From assembly GCF_040807025.1 (NCBI RefSeq), contig NC_090946.1, forward strand, positions 83,016,641 to 83,080,640: a DNA stretch of 64,000 nt, read 5' to 3'. Of the stretch, positions 12,361-25,800 are shown in pieces (position 1 is the stretch's first letter; every line of letters begins with the position of its first letter). Made by a program: the position numbers and the translations under genes. Below the pieces are notes generated by a model. That model was not told where the DNA came from. It searched no databases and saw only the letters and a list, made by a program, of their open reading frames with translations. The DNA comes from Struthio camelus (taxonomy: Eukaryota; Chordata; Aves; Struthioniformes; Struthionidae).

Positions 12361-12960
12361 GCCGGCCGCCTCACGGCGCCCCCCTCCCCCCCGCCGGCCG
12401 CCTCACGGCCGGCCCGCGCCTTGCCAGCGGGGAGGCCGCGGCCGCGGGAGGCCTCTTTGTGCGCGGAGGAGCCGCTCTCCCCGAGGCAGGCGGGCCCTCG
12501 CGGCCGCCCTCCGCCGCGGCCGCCCTCCCCTGCGGCCCCCGGTGCCCGCCGCCCCCCTCCCCGACCTGCCGCGGGGCTCGCCACCATCCGCCCGCCGTGC
12601 GCTCGCCGCCGCCGCCGCCACCACCAGGCCCCAGGAAGAGCGCACCGCGCCTGCGCGCAACGCTCGCCACCGCCCCGCGCCTGCGCGCACGGCCCTCCCC
12701 CGCCGCCCCGCGCCTGCGCGCAACGCTCGCCACGGCCCCGCGCTTGCGCGTAGAGTCTCCCGCCACCCCGCGCCTGCGCGCAACGCCCTTCTCACCCGCC
12801 GCCCCGCGCCTGCGCGTAGCGTATCCCCACACCGCCCCGCGCCTGCGCGCCACGCTCGCACGGCCCCGCGCCTGCGCGTAGCGTCCCCACCACCCCGCGC
12901 CTGCGCGTAGCCGCCCCCCTCCGCCACCGCCCCCCTCACACACAGCCCGCGGGCGGGAAA
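12360..12960 (-). promoter_or_regulatory. PRPF39: PRPF39 CpG-island promoter with probable non-coding exon 1
   Basis: About 600 bp very rich in G+C and CpG, between the TOGARAM1 polyadenylation region and PRPF39 intron 1. Minus-strand donor-like GTGAGG sites lie at 12374-12373 and 12406-12405, either of which could end PRPF39 exon 1. No TATA box is seen. The upstream half is a tandem array of NRF1-like sites. The exact start site cannot be fixed from sequence. Confidence 0.65.
12647..12906. repeat. Tandem array of nine NRF1-like sites, about 30-bp period
   Basis: The decamer GCGCCTGCGC (complement GCGCAGGCGC) occurs at 12647, 12677, 12710, 12770, 12806, 12839, 12868 and 12897. A variant, GCGCTTGCGC, lies at 12740. 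Spacings are 30, 33, 30, 30, 36, 33, 29 and 29 bp. Each unit has the form CCCCGCGCCTGCGCG plus a 14-20 bp variable linker. GCGCAGGCGC is a common variant of the NRF1 (nuclear respiratory factor 1) palindrome. Binding is inferred. Confidence 0.8.
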
Positions 12961-12979
12961 GGCAAGGAGGCGGCGGCCG

Positions 12980-13562
12980 CACGTTACAGAAATAAATCCG
13001 TTTATTCTCGAACGGTTCCTTTGCCACACGAGTAGCGGACCGGGGGCGGCGGGGGCGCGGCGCCCCGGAGAGCCGCCCCCCCGCAGCGAGCTAACACTGC
13101 ACGAGTACAGAGGTGGGTTAAGGGGGAAAAAAGAATACATGTTTTCCACAAACATCACGCAAAACCCCGTTCTTTATAATCATCTGCAGGATTTTCTTCC
13201 ACTTAACAGATGTAAGGCTTAGTGTTAAAACATGTCAAAACATGATTATAGGATTAAAAAGTGTATTATTCATTACAAATCTGACATCCGTGACTACAAA
13301 CAGGGTGCTGTGCTGTAATTTCTAGGGGAAAGTGCAAATGAGCAGGCCGACTCTTCCTCAGGCGCTCGGGGAGCCCCGAGGCGGCCCGCCGACGCCGCGG
13401 GCTCCCCCCAGAACCGCCGTTCTGGTTTTCTACACGAGAAACGCAGGCACTGTGAGAAAGCAACGCCAGCCTTGTTCCGCTTGTCTTCAAACGGCTGTCA
13501 GTCTGCCGGGGGGGGCCATCCGCTCGTGGAGCTACGCACCGACACGCACACAGGTCGCCGTT
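12980..13562 (-). other. TOGARAM1: TOGARAM1 3' UTR
   Basis: Non-coding sequence from the stop codon to the expected cleavage site. The end coordinate is approximate and rests on the single AATAAA. Confidence 0.6.
13001..13006 (-). terminator. TOGARAM1: TOGARAM1 polyadenylation signal AATAAA
   Basis: AATAAA on the minus strand, 557 nt after the TOGARAM1 stop codon and the only canonical hexamer seen in that stretch. Cleavage is expected at about 12975-12990. Confidence 0.65.
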
Positions 13563-13816
13563 TTAGGTTATTATCCCAAGGAATTCTTCTAAGCTCTTCT
13601 TGATGTGTGGTGGCTGAGATGCAGCATGAATTAACAGACTTTGACCCATTTGTGCGAAAAGTGCTTTAGACAGTTTAGCCGTAGCCGTCCGAATATTTCC
13701 TCCAGCTCCAGACAAAGCGCCGCTGTTTGTCATGTTTCCCAGGAGGTGCCAAAGGACAACTAAAACTTTTTGCTCCACAGCATGAGGCTTCCGCGGGTAT
13801 AACTCTGTAACAAGAT
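13563..13816 (-). CDS. TOGARAM1: TOGARAM1 exon 22 (stop codon)
   Basis: 84 codons including TAA at 13565-13563: LVTELYPRKPHAVEQKVLVV to KKSLEEFLGIIT. The acceptor TCTTGCAG follows a long pyrimidine tract. The C-terminus is a few residues shorter than human. Confidence 0.92.
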
Positions 13817-16800
13817 CTGCAAGACAGAGAACAGGTTTTCAGGCAGCATTTGGAGACTATTTTTAAATACAATGCAGAAGTCATTCCCTAGGTTGAGAGG
13901 CGTTTAAAAGCACTTGAATGTCAAAGCAACTATTGAAGGAATGCCACGCACAAAAGCTTGTCTGGTTTTTGCAACAGCGTTGGTGGTCTAACAAAAGATA
14001 CCGTCCCTACAAATACCACCCCTTTTATCCTCTCTCAGGACTTTAATATACTGCAACATTGGTACTCCTAGAATTTACAATTCTCTATTAAATTAAAATA
14101 CAAGCAAGTGAAACAAAGATTTTTCTGAGGGTTTTTTTTTTTTTTTTTAAATAGGATTACCGTAAGGACCTTCATTCCTCACGGTGTGTATTTGAGTTCA
14201 AGGAACCAAATAGCCTTATATTATAAATATATACAAGCCGGAATATTTTCCCTACTTAGACAATTACGTAATGAATTAAGTATTTACAGGCAAATATTCG
14301 CCTTTCCGGTAGAAAGTGTATGTATGTAGTCTTCTGATATTTCCACTACAAACTCATCCAGAAAGAAATGAACTGTTTAGAGGCTGATGATTAGCGCATT
14401 CAGAAAGTAAAAATAACTTTAGGCATATTTCAAAAACAGACTGTCCAGTAAATCATGTAGTTAAATTTCCTACTATACATAGACCTACCATCAAAATAAA
14501 CCCTATAATCTCTGTTTGGCTAATGCATATTTCCCAGAAGCACATCCCTGTTCACATCGAAGTAGAATTCAACACTTCTGCTATTATTTAAAGTTAATAA
14601 TCCCCAATATTAAAACATGCATGCAAATTCTAACTAAAATTTGTCTTATATATATAAGTTAATTTGTCTTTAAAATTTTGGCACCAGTTTAGGAATAACA
14701 TGATTATGAAGTCTGCCATTTTTGGGGTGACTGCAGCTCTGCTTGCCTGCTGTGTCTCCTTTAAAACTGAGCACCAGTAACTAATATCAAGAGCCTTATA
14801 ACGAGAGAAGGACCAACTGGGAAAAGCAAGCAGGTACAGAAGTAAAATTTCAGAGTTTGTAGGAGGTGGCCTTAGAGAACAGTATATTTTCTCTGCTGGG
14901 AAACCTGAGAAAAATCAGTCAGTCATTCCATTCTTTTCTCCCTGACAGCAGTATGGAGGGGTGCGTATGATGAGAGGGAATATGACCTGGAGCAAGTAAG
15001 GAAGTAACCAAGACTCCTCTCCTCAGCGAGCCCTACTCCTTTGGCTCCCTGCACAGAAAAAACAAATGCTTGCCTGCAAGACAGAAGTAGGCATATCAGA
15101 ACCCAAGCCACAATGCAGCACAAAAATTCAGTTACTGAGAGAATGAAACTCATTCTAAAGCAAAGCTAATTCTCCCCCTTTCTATATGAAAACTGTGCTA
15201 AACTTCAGGTAATTCTGCAGCTTGCGCAGGGGAGCATCTGACCATATCGTAATCTTTTCTTTTGTCAGCAACAGCTTCTATTTGCATTGGGACGGGCTGG
15301 AATTTGAAACTGCTGCATTATTAATGCCTGCAATCTACTGTGACTGAAGGGCAGATGTGCAGCAGGCTACAGCCTTGTCACTATGGTCCTACAGTGAATT
15401 TGCCTAATGAGGATGGCATACAAATAAACAAACATGCAAAGCAAAATATAACTTTACCGGCAAGCTTTTCTGTCATATCTTGTTTTGCTTTTCCGTTCAG
15501 AAACTGGGCTTTCGTGCAGAATGGCTGGAGAAGCAAATAGTTGTCTAAATTCAAAGAAGAAAACATGTTAAAAACCCTAAGCAGAAAATTAAACACTCTA
15601 GAAATAATCACAATTTCAGTAAATGGAAATAATAATTACCTTACTTACGATACAGTAACTCCAAGAAAACAGTATATTTAATAAAAGCATAAAAGCATAA
15701 AGGCTTATTCTTAACAACCCTGAACCTCCTCAAGAGTCGGGCAGCATGGAGCATTTTCATTTACTGAAAAAATTATTGAGGTTCTGCTCCAAAGCCAAAA
15801 GAGTTGAGGAAGGAAATTAGTGTGGCATATACAAATCAGCAAGAATCCAGCTCTCTGTCCTGCTTAAGAGACTCAGCAGTTTGACATGCTTCTGAAAAAT
15901 GAAACACCTACTATGAAAATATCACAAAAGCCCCTACAGACCTATGACAAGTCCAGCTAGCAGTATTTTTTATTGGATTGGCAAAACACTGAAACAGTAA
16001 GATGACCTGTCATCTTTGTGAAGTGTGACAATAAAAAATTATTACAGAATACAATGTCTAGGTGGAAATTATTCTAAAGAGCAACTCTTTACATTTAAAA
16101 TTTAATTAATGCAATTAACACCCTTTGAAATTAACAGTGACGAAATTACCTAAGTGTTGACAAAGAGCCTGAATAACATTAGTGACCGCTGCATAAATCC
16201 CTGGATTTTTGGAGTTTAGGTTGTTGTCTACCATGGCAGGAATTAGCATGTTGATCACAGGTGATAAATTGTCTTTCAGCAATGGAATCATCTTGTGCAT
16301 CGTCTCCAAAGCAACCTGATTTACTTTACTGTTGGAGTCATGTAAGCGCGACTTAAAAGCATCGAAGATCTGAAAAAAATTCCAAACAGCATTCATCTGA
16401 ATTAACAATTAATGTTTGAGGTGGATATTACATTTCCTGCTTTATGGTTACACTTTAGTTGTCCATCTTATCCAGAGACAGCTCTTCCGTGCAAAAAAAA
16501 AATGGGAATTTATTCTTTTTAGCAAGTGAACTGACATTTGGTATTTTTATTCTGTGTATGATGGACCCAGTTTCATCTGAATTTGAATCATTCCTATGCA
16601 ACAGAATAAAAGTACACTAGCCATATGTGGCGTTCAATATGACTAATATTTTCTGCAAAAAAGTATTTTTAACAAGACATAACTGTATTGGGCAAAAAGA
16701 ATGTCCATTTATAGCCTCTTTGAGACATACGTTTCGTTTCGGTGTCTTCTGCAGCACACAGTGAGATCACTCTGTTCTTATAATCCGTAAGTATCACTAC

Positions 16801-19800
16801 GACACGCAGTAACACGCCAAAGTTTGTTTTTGCCTTTCAGAGGCGTAACCAACAGGTATCCTCACAGAAAAGCTCCAGTCTGAACTTCTTACAATTTGTT
16901 CATGCTTTGAGTATCACCTGACAGTTCCTAGATCAAGCCCACAATTCTAAACTTCACCTCTTTTAGAAGGATATTCAATCTTAATTTAAAGATTTCAAAA
17001 TCATTCCAGTATCCTACGTAAAGGTAGGATAACTGGAAACTGGAAAGTTTCACTGCAAAACCGGAAGGTTTCACAGCAATATTTTATAGCTTCGAAGCAA
17101 AGACACTGCACTGCTAAAATACAATCTTGTTTCTACTTTCAATCTGTCTATTCTTAGTTTACAACTGTTGGCTCTCATAGCAGTATTCATCTTCTAAAGA
17201 ACCTCCTTTCCTATCAGAAACAACATGTTCCTTAGGCTGTTATCACAATCAAGACACTTCCTCACCTTCTCCTACATAAAGATACAGACAGAAATTTCCA
17301 CTGCCTGTGTTTCAGAGTTTTTCAGAGCTTGCTTTCTCCTTGCACATCTTTTTGTGACCTGTTCTAGGATTTTAGTCTTTTCTCAGCAGTGCTGTAAGAA
17401 AGTGCACGCAGTATTCCAGAAACAGTTCCATGAGTCCTATGTCTAAGTGAAAGCTTTCAGGCTCCTCCTATTTACTTCCAACTACCTTTGTACCTCATGT
17501 TATCTCTCTTCAAGCATAACTGACCTGTTCCTCAGGGTTTTCCTGTTAATCAGACATGCTTACTGAAAGAGATTCTAAGATCTTCAGCAGAATATTTTGT
17601 GACAGAACTTTCAAGACCGTTGAAATAGAATGTTTTTGTACAGTTACCTTCACAATGTTTGCAACAACAAGGTCTTGATTGTTCTCTGCATCTGATAACA
17701 GTTGCTTAATTCCATTTATTCGATCACGGAAGTCTTTTGCATTCAATAAATCTGTAATGACCTTAACATATTCCGCAGTTTCTAGTGAATTATGAGGAGC
17801 TGTTTTCCTTGGAATTTCACGAGTTTCTGCAGATTCTCTATTGAAAAGAAAAATGTAAGTTATTCAGTGAACACATAAGCAAGCTGGAACAGGAGTGTTT
17901 AATCTAAGACGATCTCTTTCAGTAGAAATGTAGATCTCAAGAGTATAGAGAAAAATCACGTGACGAAGGAGGTCTCACACTTTAAATATGGTTATTTTAA
18001 AAGAACAACTAATAGTAATTGTTCCTTAAGTCTCAATATACATTCCACTCTAAATGCATATATACCGACCACATGAGATAAGCTTCAGCTAGGCATGAGC
18101 CCTGTGCTTCCTTATGTTCCTGTATGAGAGCAGCAGGGTTTGAACAGCTGTGACCTTACCTCACTCTGACATCATGCTGACGAGTCAAAACAATAAAGTT
18201 ACTGTAGTTTAATTGTTTTTTCTCTAAGCACTGTCAATACAGATCCCAGTTTAAGTGGCACCTAAGCAATATACCTTCCAGTTCTAAATTTTCAGTTATT
18301 CCTCCCCCTCATATTGGGATGTTCCTGAAGCAGGCAGATGACATGACTTGAAATCTAGTGAAATACACTTGAATGTTCAGTAGAAGAAACACAACTTATC
18401 TACCTTATCCAGTAGCTATAATTTGTGAAATCGTTCTGAGACTAGCCAACAACACAGGAAGAGACTCCCTAAACCATTTGGTTCTCTACATGTAATAAAA
18501 GGAAACTCTGAAACTATCCAGCATGTACCATCTTTTTTCTTCCAGTGAAGAACAAGATTTTGGGAAACAGGGAGTCAGCTGAATGGCTGAAATGGAAATT
18601 CAACATCTCTTCACAGAGAACTTTCAGGCAAATTTTCTGCGGCATCTCATCTCATAAGACATTCATGGAAAGAATCGTAAGAGCAGCAGAATCCCTTTCC
18701 TGGCTAAGCAGGCACCCATTAAGAAGGTATCTTCAGGGTGACATGAAGTAGGAGAAGACTAAAGTTCAATTAAAGTGTAATGATGAGGCTAAGGATCTAA
18801 GCAGGAACAATCTATCTGACTGGTAATTGACACCAGATGAATTTCATCACTGTGAAAAACAACAAGAGTTCAAAGTGTTTCAAAAGTTACAAGTGAAGAA
18901 GAGTTTCAAGCACTGGAACTTGACTGAACAGACCGAGAATCTCTTCCACTTAGTCTTTCTGACTAAGGGAAGCCTATTGACTCCAGTTTATGTGAAGTCC
19001 AGATTAGCATCTTGCATTTGTAGACCAGTCCAGGCAGATTCCCTAACTCACTCCTAATGCATGAATGAAGTCTTTGATGGTGCATGAAACAAGCATCTTC
19101 TTACATCTTCCAAGTTCAAGCCTGTTAGCTCCGTGAGTACAAAACCTGGCATCAATATCTTCTGTCCTTCCAGTGTATCATAGGCCGCTAAAACTACCTG
19201 AATCAAAGATATGAGGGCCTCAGGCAGAATGCAGTAAGGAGCATCTCTTACATGGAAACGGACACCCAGCTTTACATACCAAAGTAGAAATACACCATCA
19301 AGTCTAGACTTGATTATTATCCTGAATAGTAGAGATGCGTGACAGAAATCTGTTCCTGAAGAGATGCATCATCTTAAACCTGGAGCTAGTCACAGCCCCT
19401 ACACACTCTGTGTTCTTGGATACAGGTTTTTTTGGGTTTTTTCCAGTTCAATAGAAAACAAATCAGGAAACCAAAGATAGTGTGTTCTAGGATCATCAGC
19501 ATCCCAGTTAAAATCGAATGGATTCCTTAGTTGTCCAGGTAAGCACACAAATAGATAATCTGATTTCTCAAGTACGCTGCAGCTACCACCAGGCATGTTG
19601 CTTCTATAGACAGTCCGAATGGCAACATCTTGACCTGATAGTGGCATGGGTCAACTGTGAATTCCAAGTGCTTATGTACTGTGTGTATTTTCATATGCAA
19701 CAAATTAGCTTTAAAATGCACAAAGCAGCTTTAATATTAGCAATTATCTTATTTAAAAAGCATTTATCTGGGAAATGTCAAGTTTCACCCTTTTCCTCAG

Positions 19801-22800
19801 GTATATTTACTTTTCAGAAATTCGTTGTGAATGCTTATACAGTCTTTTCTTGTGGTGAGGCTATTCCCTTGGAGGTCAGTTACTAACAGGATAAAACACT
19901 CAGTACGATCGTTACCTCTCAGTGATGTTGAGAGCGTCTCTGGAAGTAGATGATGACCTTGAATGTCCAACGCTGCTGGTATGAGAACGTCTTCCTTTTG
20001 CTGAGGGTGTATCTAATGGCATCTCCCCCAGACCCTGCATGAAGATGAAAGCATTTATTAGCATGGCTGGTACTGTTCTGCACGGCTTGAGACTCTTTAA
20101 AGGCAAATCTGACAGCCATGCAAAGTATAATAGCAAAGTACAGTTGATTGAGCATATTTGCAAGGGGTAGGGGCATACAGCTAATAAACAGCAACTTGCT
20201 ACGTGGCAGTCACTTGATTACTTGCAATCCTCTGAACGTGCCTTTCCCATTCCCTGTAGGTGCATTGTCTGTACCTAACAGCTACTAGTACAAGTTTATA
20301 TTTCTCACCTGTTCAACAAGAGCTTTCTTCCACATACCTTTTGACGTAGATTGCTAACAGACTCCTTAACGTAAGGCAAATCCTTGGCTGGCACATACTT
20401 TTCAAGCATTTTATCAAAATCAGGATGAGTCATCATACTGAAGAGCATCTTTCGACCGTAATACCTGCAGGGCAACAGACCAGGACGTGCACATCTGTGA
20501 ACACTGATTTGCTCTGTGACTCCACTGATAATTAGACACTTGTAATTTCAAAATATAAAAGCACAGGAAGATTGTTTTCTATAAGTGTAACCTCACCCGC
20601 TTTTCCTGCTCCCACAAAGAAACTTAGGCCCAGCAATTATTATTTAAACAACAACTGAGCAAATTAGGGAACGAGAACAGTCTTCCATTTCGATTTTGAA
20701 GTATCTTCTGTCTTTAAATTGGCTGGCCCAGCCCTGTCAGTCAGCGCCCAGATTCCAGAGCCAGGATTCCCTGCATGGCCCGTGCCACGTCTGTGCCCTG
20801 CGGAGCATGTCCCTGGAGCCCCTCTCCTTCCTGCTCCCATGGAGGGCACAGCTGCAGGAGGCATTCAGATGAGTCGACCACACATGCTATCTTAACAGTC
20901 ATCCTCTGTCACTGCTAAGGATAACAGGGAGCAGAAGCTTTAGCTGCTTAGAAGGACTTATCTGAATTATTGTTAGCTTTACTAACCTTGTTTCTTGTGA
21001 ACCGTCCTGTGCAAACCTGGCTATCGCAGGTAAAATCCTATCAGTGACATCTTTGGTTCCAGACAGTATCCGTCCAGGACCCATACGTTCTACAACATCC
21101 GACAGGTGCTGGGCTGTACATCTCCTCACCGCTGTATGCAGATGGCTAAAGAAAACACAACTGCTTAGTTAAAAGCCAAGACAAGACTTACGTTACAGTA
21201 TTTATCTCTTCTACCAAATACGGTATACAAGTCATGATTTTTCATCTTTAGCATAAACTGCACTAGGATACTGCTGATATGCAGATACTTATTCTGGCTT
21301 TAGAGAAAAAACGCTGTGAAGCAGAAAGAGATGCTGAACTTTTTTAAAAGGATAATCCATTGAATTAAATTTCATTTCATTCATTTAAGATCTGTAACTA
21401 CTAGAATGCAGAACGAAAAGAGAAAAACGAATGTCCATTTGTTTAAAGTCAGTTTCATTCTCCTGCCTTCTTATGGGGTAGGATAGGATACTGCAGCTTT
21501 TGGATTGTTGAAGCTGGCAATTTTCTTCTTTTTAAAGTGAAACTTTTAGTTTGCTTAAAAATAATTGTAAAAATAATTTATTTTAAAAATAACACTATTA
21601 ACATCTTTTTCCCAGATATTTTGTGAAAAGCAAATTCCTATGCTCTGACCCACATCCTGTTTGTTTTATAATAATTTAAAATGAAATAAAGCAGTAGTCT
21701 ATTGACTTCGAAAACCCTTGCTGAAGTTTACTTCCTACAAAAAGGGATCATCAAATACCCATGCTGATGAAAATGAGAGAAACGATGGAATCAATTTTCA
21801 ACTCGTGCAGCAAACTGACCTCATATATAAATTATGCTGCTGATCCCACATGAGTTTGGAGTATGCAATTCAATTCCACAAAATCAGAACATTCCAATTT
21901 TATTTTCATCTTTACATTAAAAATCCTATTTTAAGCACAGTTTTCCTGTACAGTAAATGAGACATTTGTATGGTTTATCTTTCATAGTGCAAGTGGAAAA
22001 ACAGGTCTAAAGGAGAGAGCTAAGGAAAAGAATTGATTTGGTAAGTCGTACCAGCGGCTCCCTAGCTTTTCAGACAGACACGAACATCCAGCACTCTTCC
22101 CGAATGACTATTTTCCTATTTCATCAAGATTTATTTTTCTGTGGTTCCACAGATTATCATGGCCTCGCTGGAAGTCAAGGCACCACGAGATTACACTGCA
22201 GTCCAGGACACCCAAACAGCTCATACAGATGGCTTCAGTCTGTGTAAAGACAACTAACTGGGTCTAATAAAACAGCAAAATGCGGCAACTCAGAATACAG
22301 TTCAGGCTGCAAAATCGGCCCAGTAACCTGGCTGCTAGCGTGCTAAACCGTGCAAATACAGCGATACTGCTGGCCGCTACTGAGCTACCTAATTAAGGCT
22401 AGCTTTGATCAGTTTGCAGTCCCTGCAGTCATGTCTGTAGAGCAGCCACATGTCTCAGCAGCCTGGGAGAAGGGAAACACTAACAGAGAATTCCTACCAC
22501 GTGTACGGATGGTAAAACAACAACTATCAAGTCTAAAGACCTCACTAAACTGAAGCGAAGAAGCGCCCGTTCCCCACAAATGCCTGCTGCTCATGCAGAA
22601 TACTAGGAAACTGCAGTGTATGCATAAGGCCTTAAAATCAAACATAATTGATACAGACAAGAAACATGACTTTCAGATCTCTGAAATACAGTCACTGTGA
22701 TTTCAGATCTAGTCCTGGACTCATGAGCTTGGATCAAATATCTGCTTACAGAGGTGAGTTTACAGCAGTAATCCAGTGTCTTTAGAGTAGTATCACAGGA

Positions 22801-25800
22801 AAGCAAACAAAAATGCTTCTAATTATTCTTATTGGTAAAGTCAAAAACAATGTCATAGCTGATCAAGAATCAGGGTAGGTACCTACTCGGAGTTGCAAGT
22901 GTTTTACTTATGATCACAGTAGACTTGAAGTGCGTAAAATAAAAGATACATTTTAAAAGCTCTTACGAGTTTGTAGGCCAACCCAGAACTGTTAAGTTGA
23001 AGATATACACTGTGGTGAATCTAAGCAACTCAACGTATAAGCCGCATTTAGTATAACCATGCAATCGTGCCAAACGCAACCTTAAGTTTTCCACATTATA
23101 CTGAAGGAAGATATCATTCTTCTCCCAAATTTTGGCTTTGAATATAATTCTCATATTCACTGCTCCAGCCTCAAGAGATGATAACTCCACATGTGCCACA
23201 CCAGCTTTTTTGCTAAAAAAGGCCAGAGTTGCCTGAGGCCAATACTAGAAAAGTTGCACCTCACAGCCCTACTTAGGCCAGCAGCTGATGCGTTGTGCAT
23301 CGGAAACATACTGTAGCCCATGATTTAGTCACCATTCTGGCCAGAGGCTTCATAGCCGTGAAGTCCCTGCTTCAAACGCTGTACTCGAACTCACAGCTCA
23401 GACGATTTGGATACCTTATATATCTGAAAATGTATTTCAGGTCACAAATTGGAGGAGTCAAATCTGTACAGGTCTAGACATCTCAGAAGTATGTCTGAAT
23501 CTGCCACTGTAGAGGGGGGATATCAGATTTAGCCAATTATGTTCATGAGTACTGCCTAGCCAAGGATTTCTGAAAAAACACGGTGGGTGTATATAAACAG
23601 CTAATTACTGAACCTTTTTACATGGCTTCTGAGTAAAAGCAGTGTGTGGCTGCTGTCTGCTGCTCTTTAATTCAGAAACCATGACTACACGTGGGCATGT
23701 TTCGTAAATAATTTAACTCCCAAGGCTTACATTTGCTCTTCAGTTTAAAGTTCAAATAATGGAAGAATAGTTCTTAGTGCCTTTCAGGAGACAGAATCAA
23801 TATATTCCATAACCACCAACTTCCCAGGAAACAAAACAGGAAGAAAAACATTTTGAATCAAGAATAACTCTTACGAGCTCCAGCTGTGCAGCAACTCTCA
23901 AGTTTGTTTTACAGCACAGTGTCTGATATACTCAGTGGAAAGGATAGGCTACAAAGAAATTCATATCCCTCTAAGTGATGACAGATATATTAAAGAATAA
24001 GTAGAACTAAGTATACATCTAACATACTGGAACACCTAACGGCTAGATTAAGTATTGCTGTTATGGCGAATGAGGATATAAAAGGAAAAAGAAAAACATG
24101 CTTTACGGGTAAGGTGAAAGAAAATAATATAACTGCTACTACAGATTACAGTGAGCTAAAGGAAAGAATCAAGCTATGAAAACACCAATCAAAGTTTGTC
24201 ATGTGTGAAGTACTCAAGAAAAATTGTGGCCATCACCACTTACAGGAAATTAAAATGCAGACAAAAGACTATTAATCGGTTAAGTCGAGGAGAGGAATAT
24301 AAAATTGCATCCAGAGATATACAGCTGTAAATCGTTTTTCTGAAGAAAAAGTAGTGCTGAAGACCTTGATAAAAGAGCCTTTTGACTGCAGAATAAATGG
24401 CAAATGAGAACGCTATAAGAGCTTTGCTACACAATGCAAAATAGTTTCTTAGGACTATCATACCGACAATGAATAAAACTACTGAAGTCTTGCAAAACAG
24501 CAAATACAGCAGACTCCAAAAATCAACAGCCAATTTTTAAATAACACAGAAAGAAGTGGGGGGGAGGGGGGGCTATATTTTACTTATATGCCAAAAAACA
24601 TGTGCCCCGGACAGAAGTTTTCCAGAGTTGAAATAATTATTTTTTTCAATTCTGCTTATCATATTTTGAAAAAGCATATTTAAATAGTTACTTGGCTATT
24701 TAATCTATTTACAGGTTATTTCTCCATAAAGTCTTAGTAAGAATTACCTTTGCCCTCCATTTATAAGAGAACAAAGTGCACGTGCTGGAGTCACGTTATT
24801 AACCATAGCCTTCAGTGCTTTGTCTACATCTTCCCTTATAAATGTGTTGGATTCACCAGCTTTGTGCAAGAGGACTTTTACTGTATTATCTAGTTCTTGA
24901 TCCATGTTCTTTTTCAGGTAGGTGAACAAATCCCCTAAACAGACCACAGCAGCTCGAGAAACACCTGAGCGTAAATTCTTGACCTGCACACAGAAAAACC
25001 CAAACAAACAATGAACATTGTTTATAAATTTACTTAACATTAAGTAAAGCTTAATGTTTCCCTTTGCAATTTTTATGTAACTTTAAAATGTGTGAGAATT
25101 AAAATACATTTACATTAAAAGGTTATAAAGGACAATCTAAATGTTTTCAAACCCCTAGCAAATCGAATAAACTGTTGGTAAATGAAGTATGAGCTGTCTC
25201 ACTGAACCAGAAACTCATCCTTTTGAGAATGTCCAAAACAGGAAAATGAACTGCAGATGAATATACCATTTCATGTCAATGTATCTCAGAGCTACAAAAT
25301 ACATATACACATGTAATAGTGAGTGAAATATTCTGATATTAAAATTTAACCTCTTGAGCCACAGCCAAACTTGTTTCATGCAGCTTTACAGTCAGAATAT
25401 CTGCATGGTAGGCAGACAAACATCTCACAAAGTTCAGACCTTCAATTTTCTTCTCCCTGTGTAAAGTAAATATTTAAAACATTTACAAATTTCTTACAAA
25501 AAATATGAAAGAGGTAGAAATACTAAGGAACCAAACAGTAAACAAATTAGCGTGTAAATAGTGATGACATTTAAAAGGGGGAACTCTTTCACGGTAAGTC
25601 TGTCCTTTAATGTGGTAGTAAGGCTGCATTAACATACCAGCCTCTAAATTCTTTCCTACAATTCTGCCCACAACTTGCAGTAGAGTAAAGAACAGGCTCC
25701 CAAAATTGAAAAGGCAGCGGCACTGGTCCCTCATTATGCCAACTACAGATGCAGTAAAGCCTTGTATTCCACAGAAAATAAGCAAGAAGGTATTGGTGGA

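Noticed and set aside
12308-13158. Long Arg/Ala/Pro-rich open frames on both strands of the CpG island
   Set aside because: They arise from the GC-rich NRF1-like tandem array; the translations are monotonous repeats present in several frames.
19399-19647. 82-codon minus-strand frame in TOGARAM1 intron 18, tested as an extra exon
   Set aside because: It is not homologous to TOGARAM1, and exons 18 and 19 already join exactly in phase without it.
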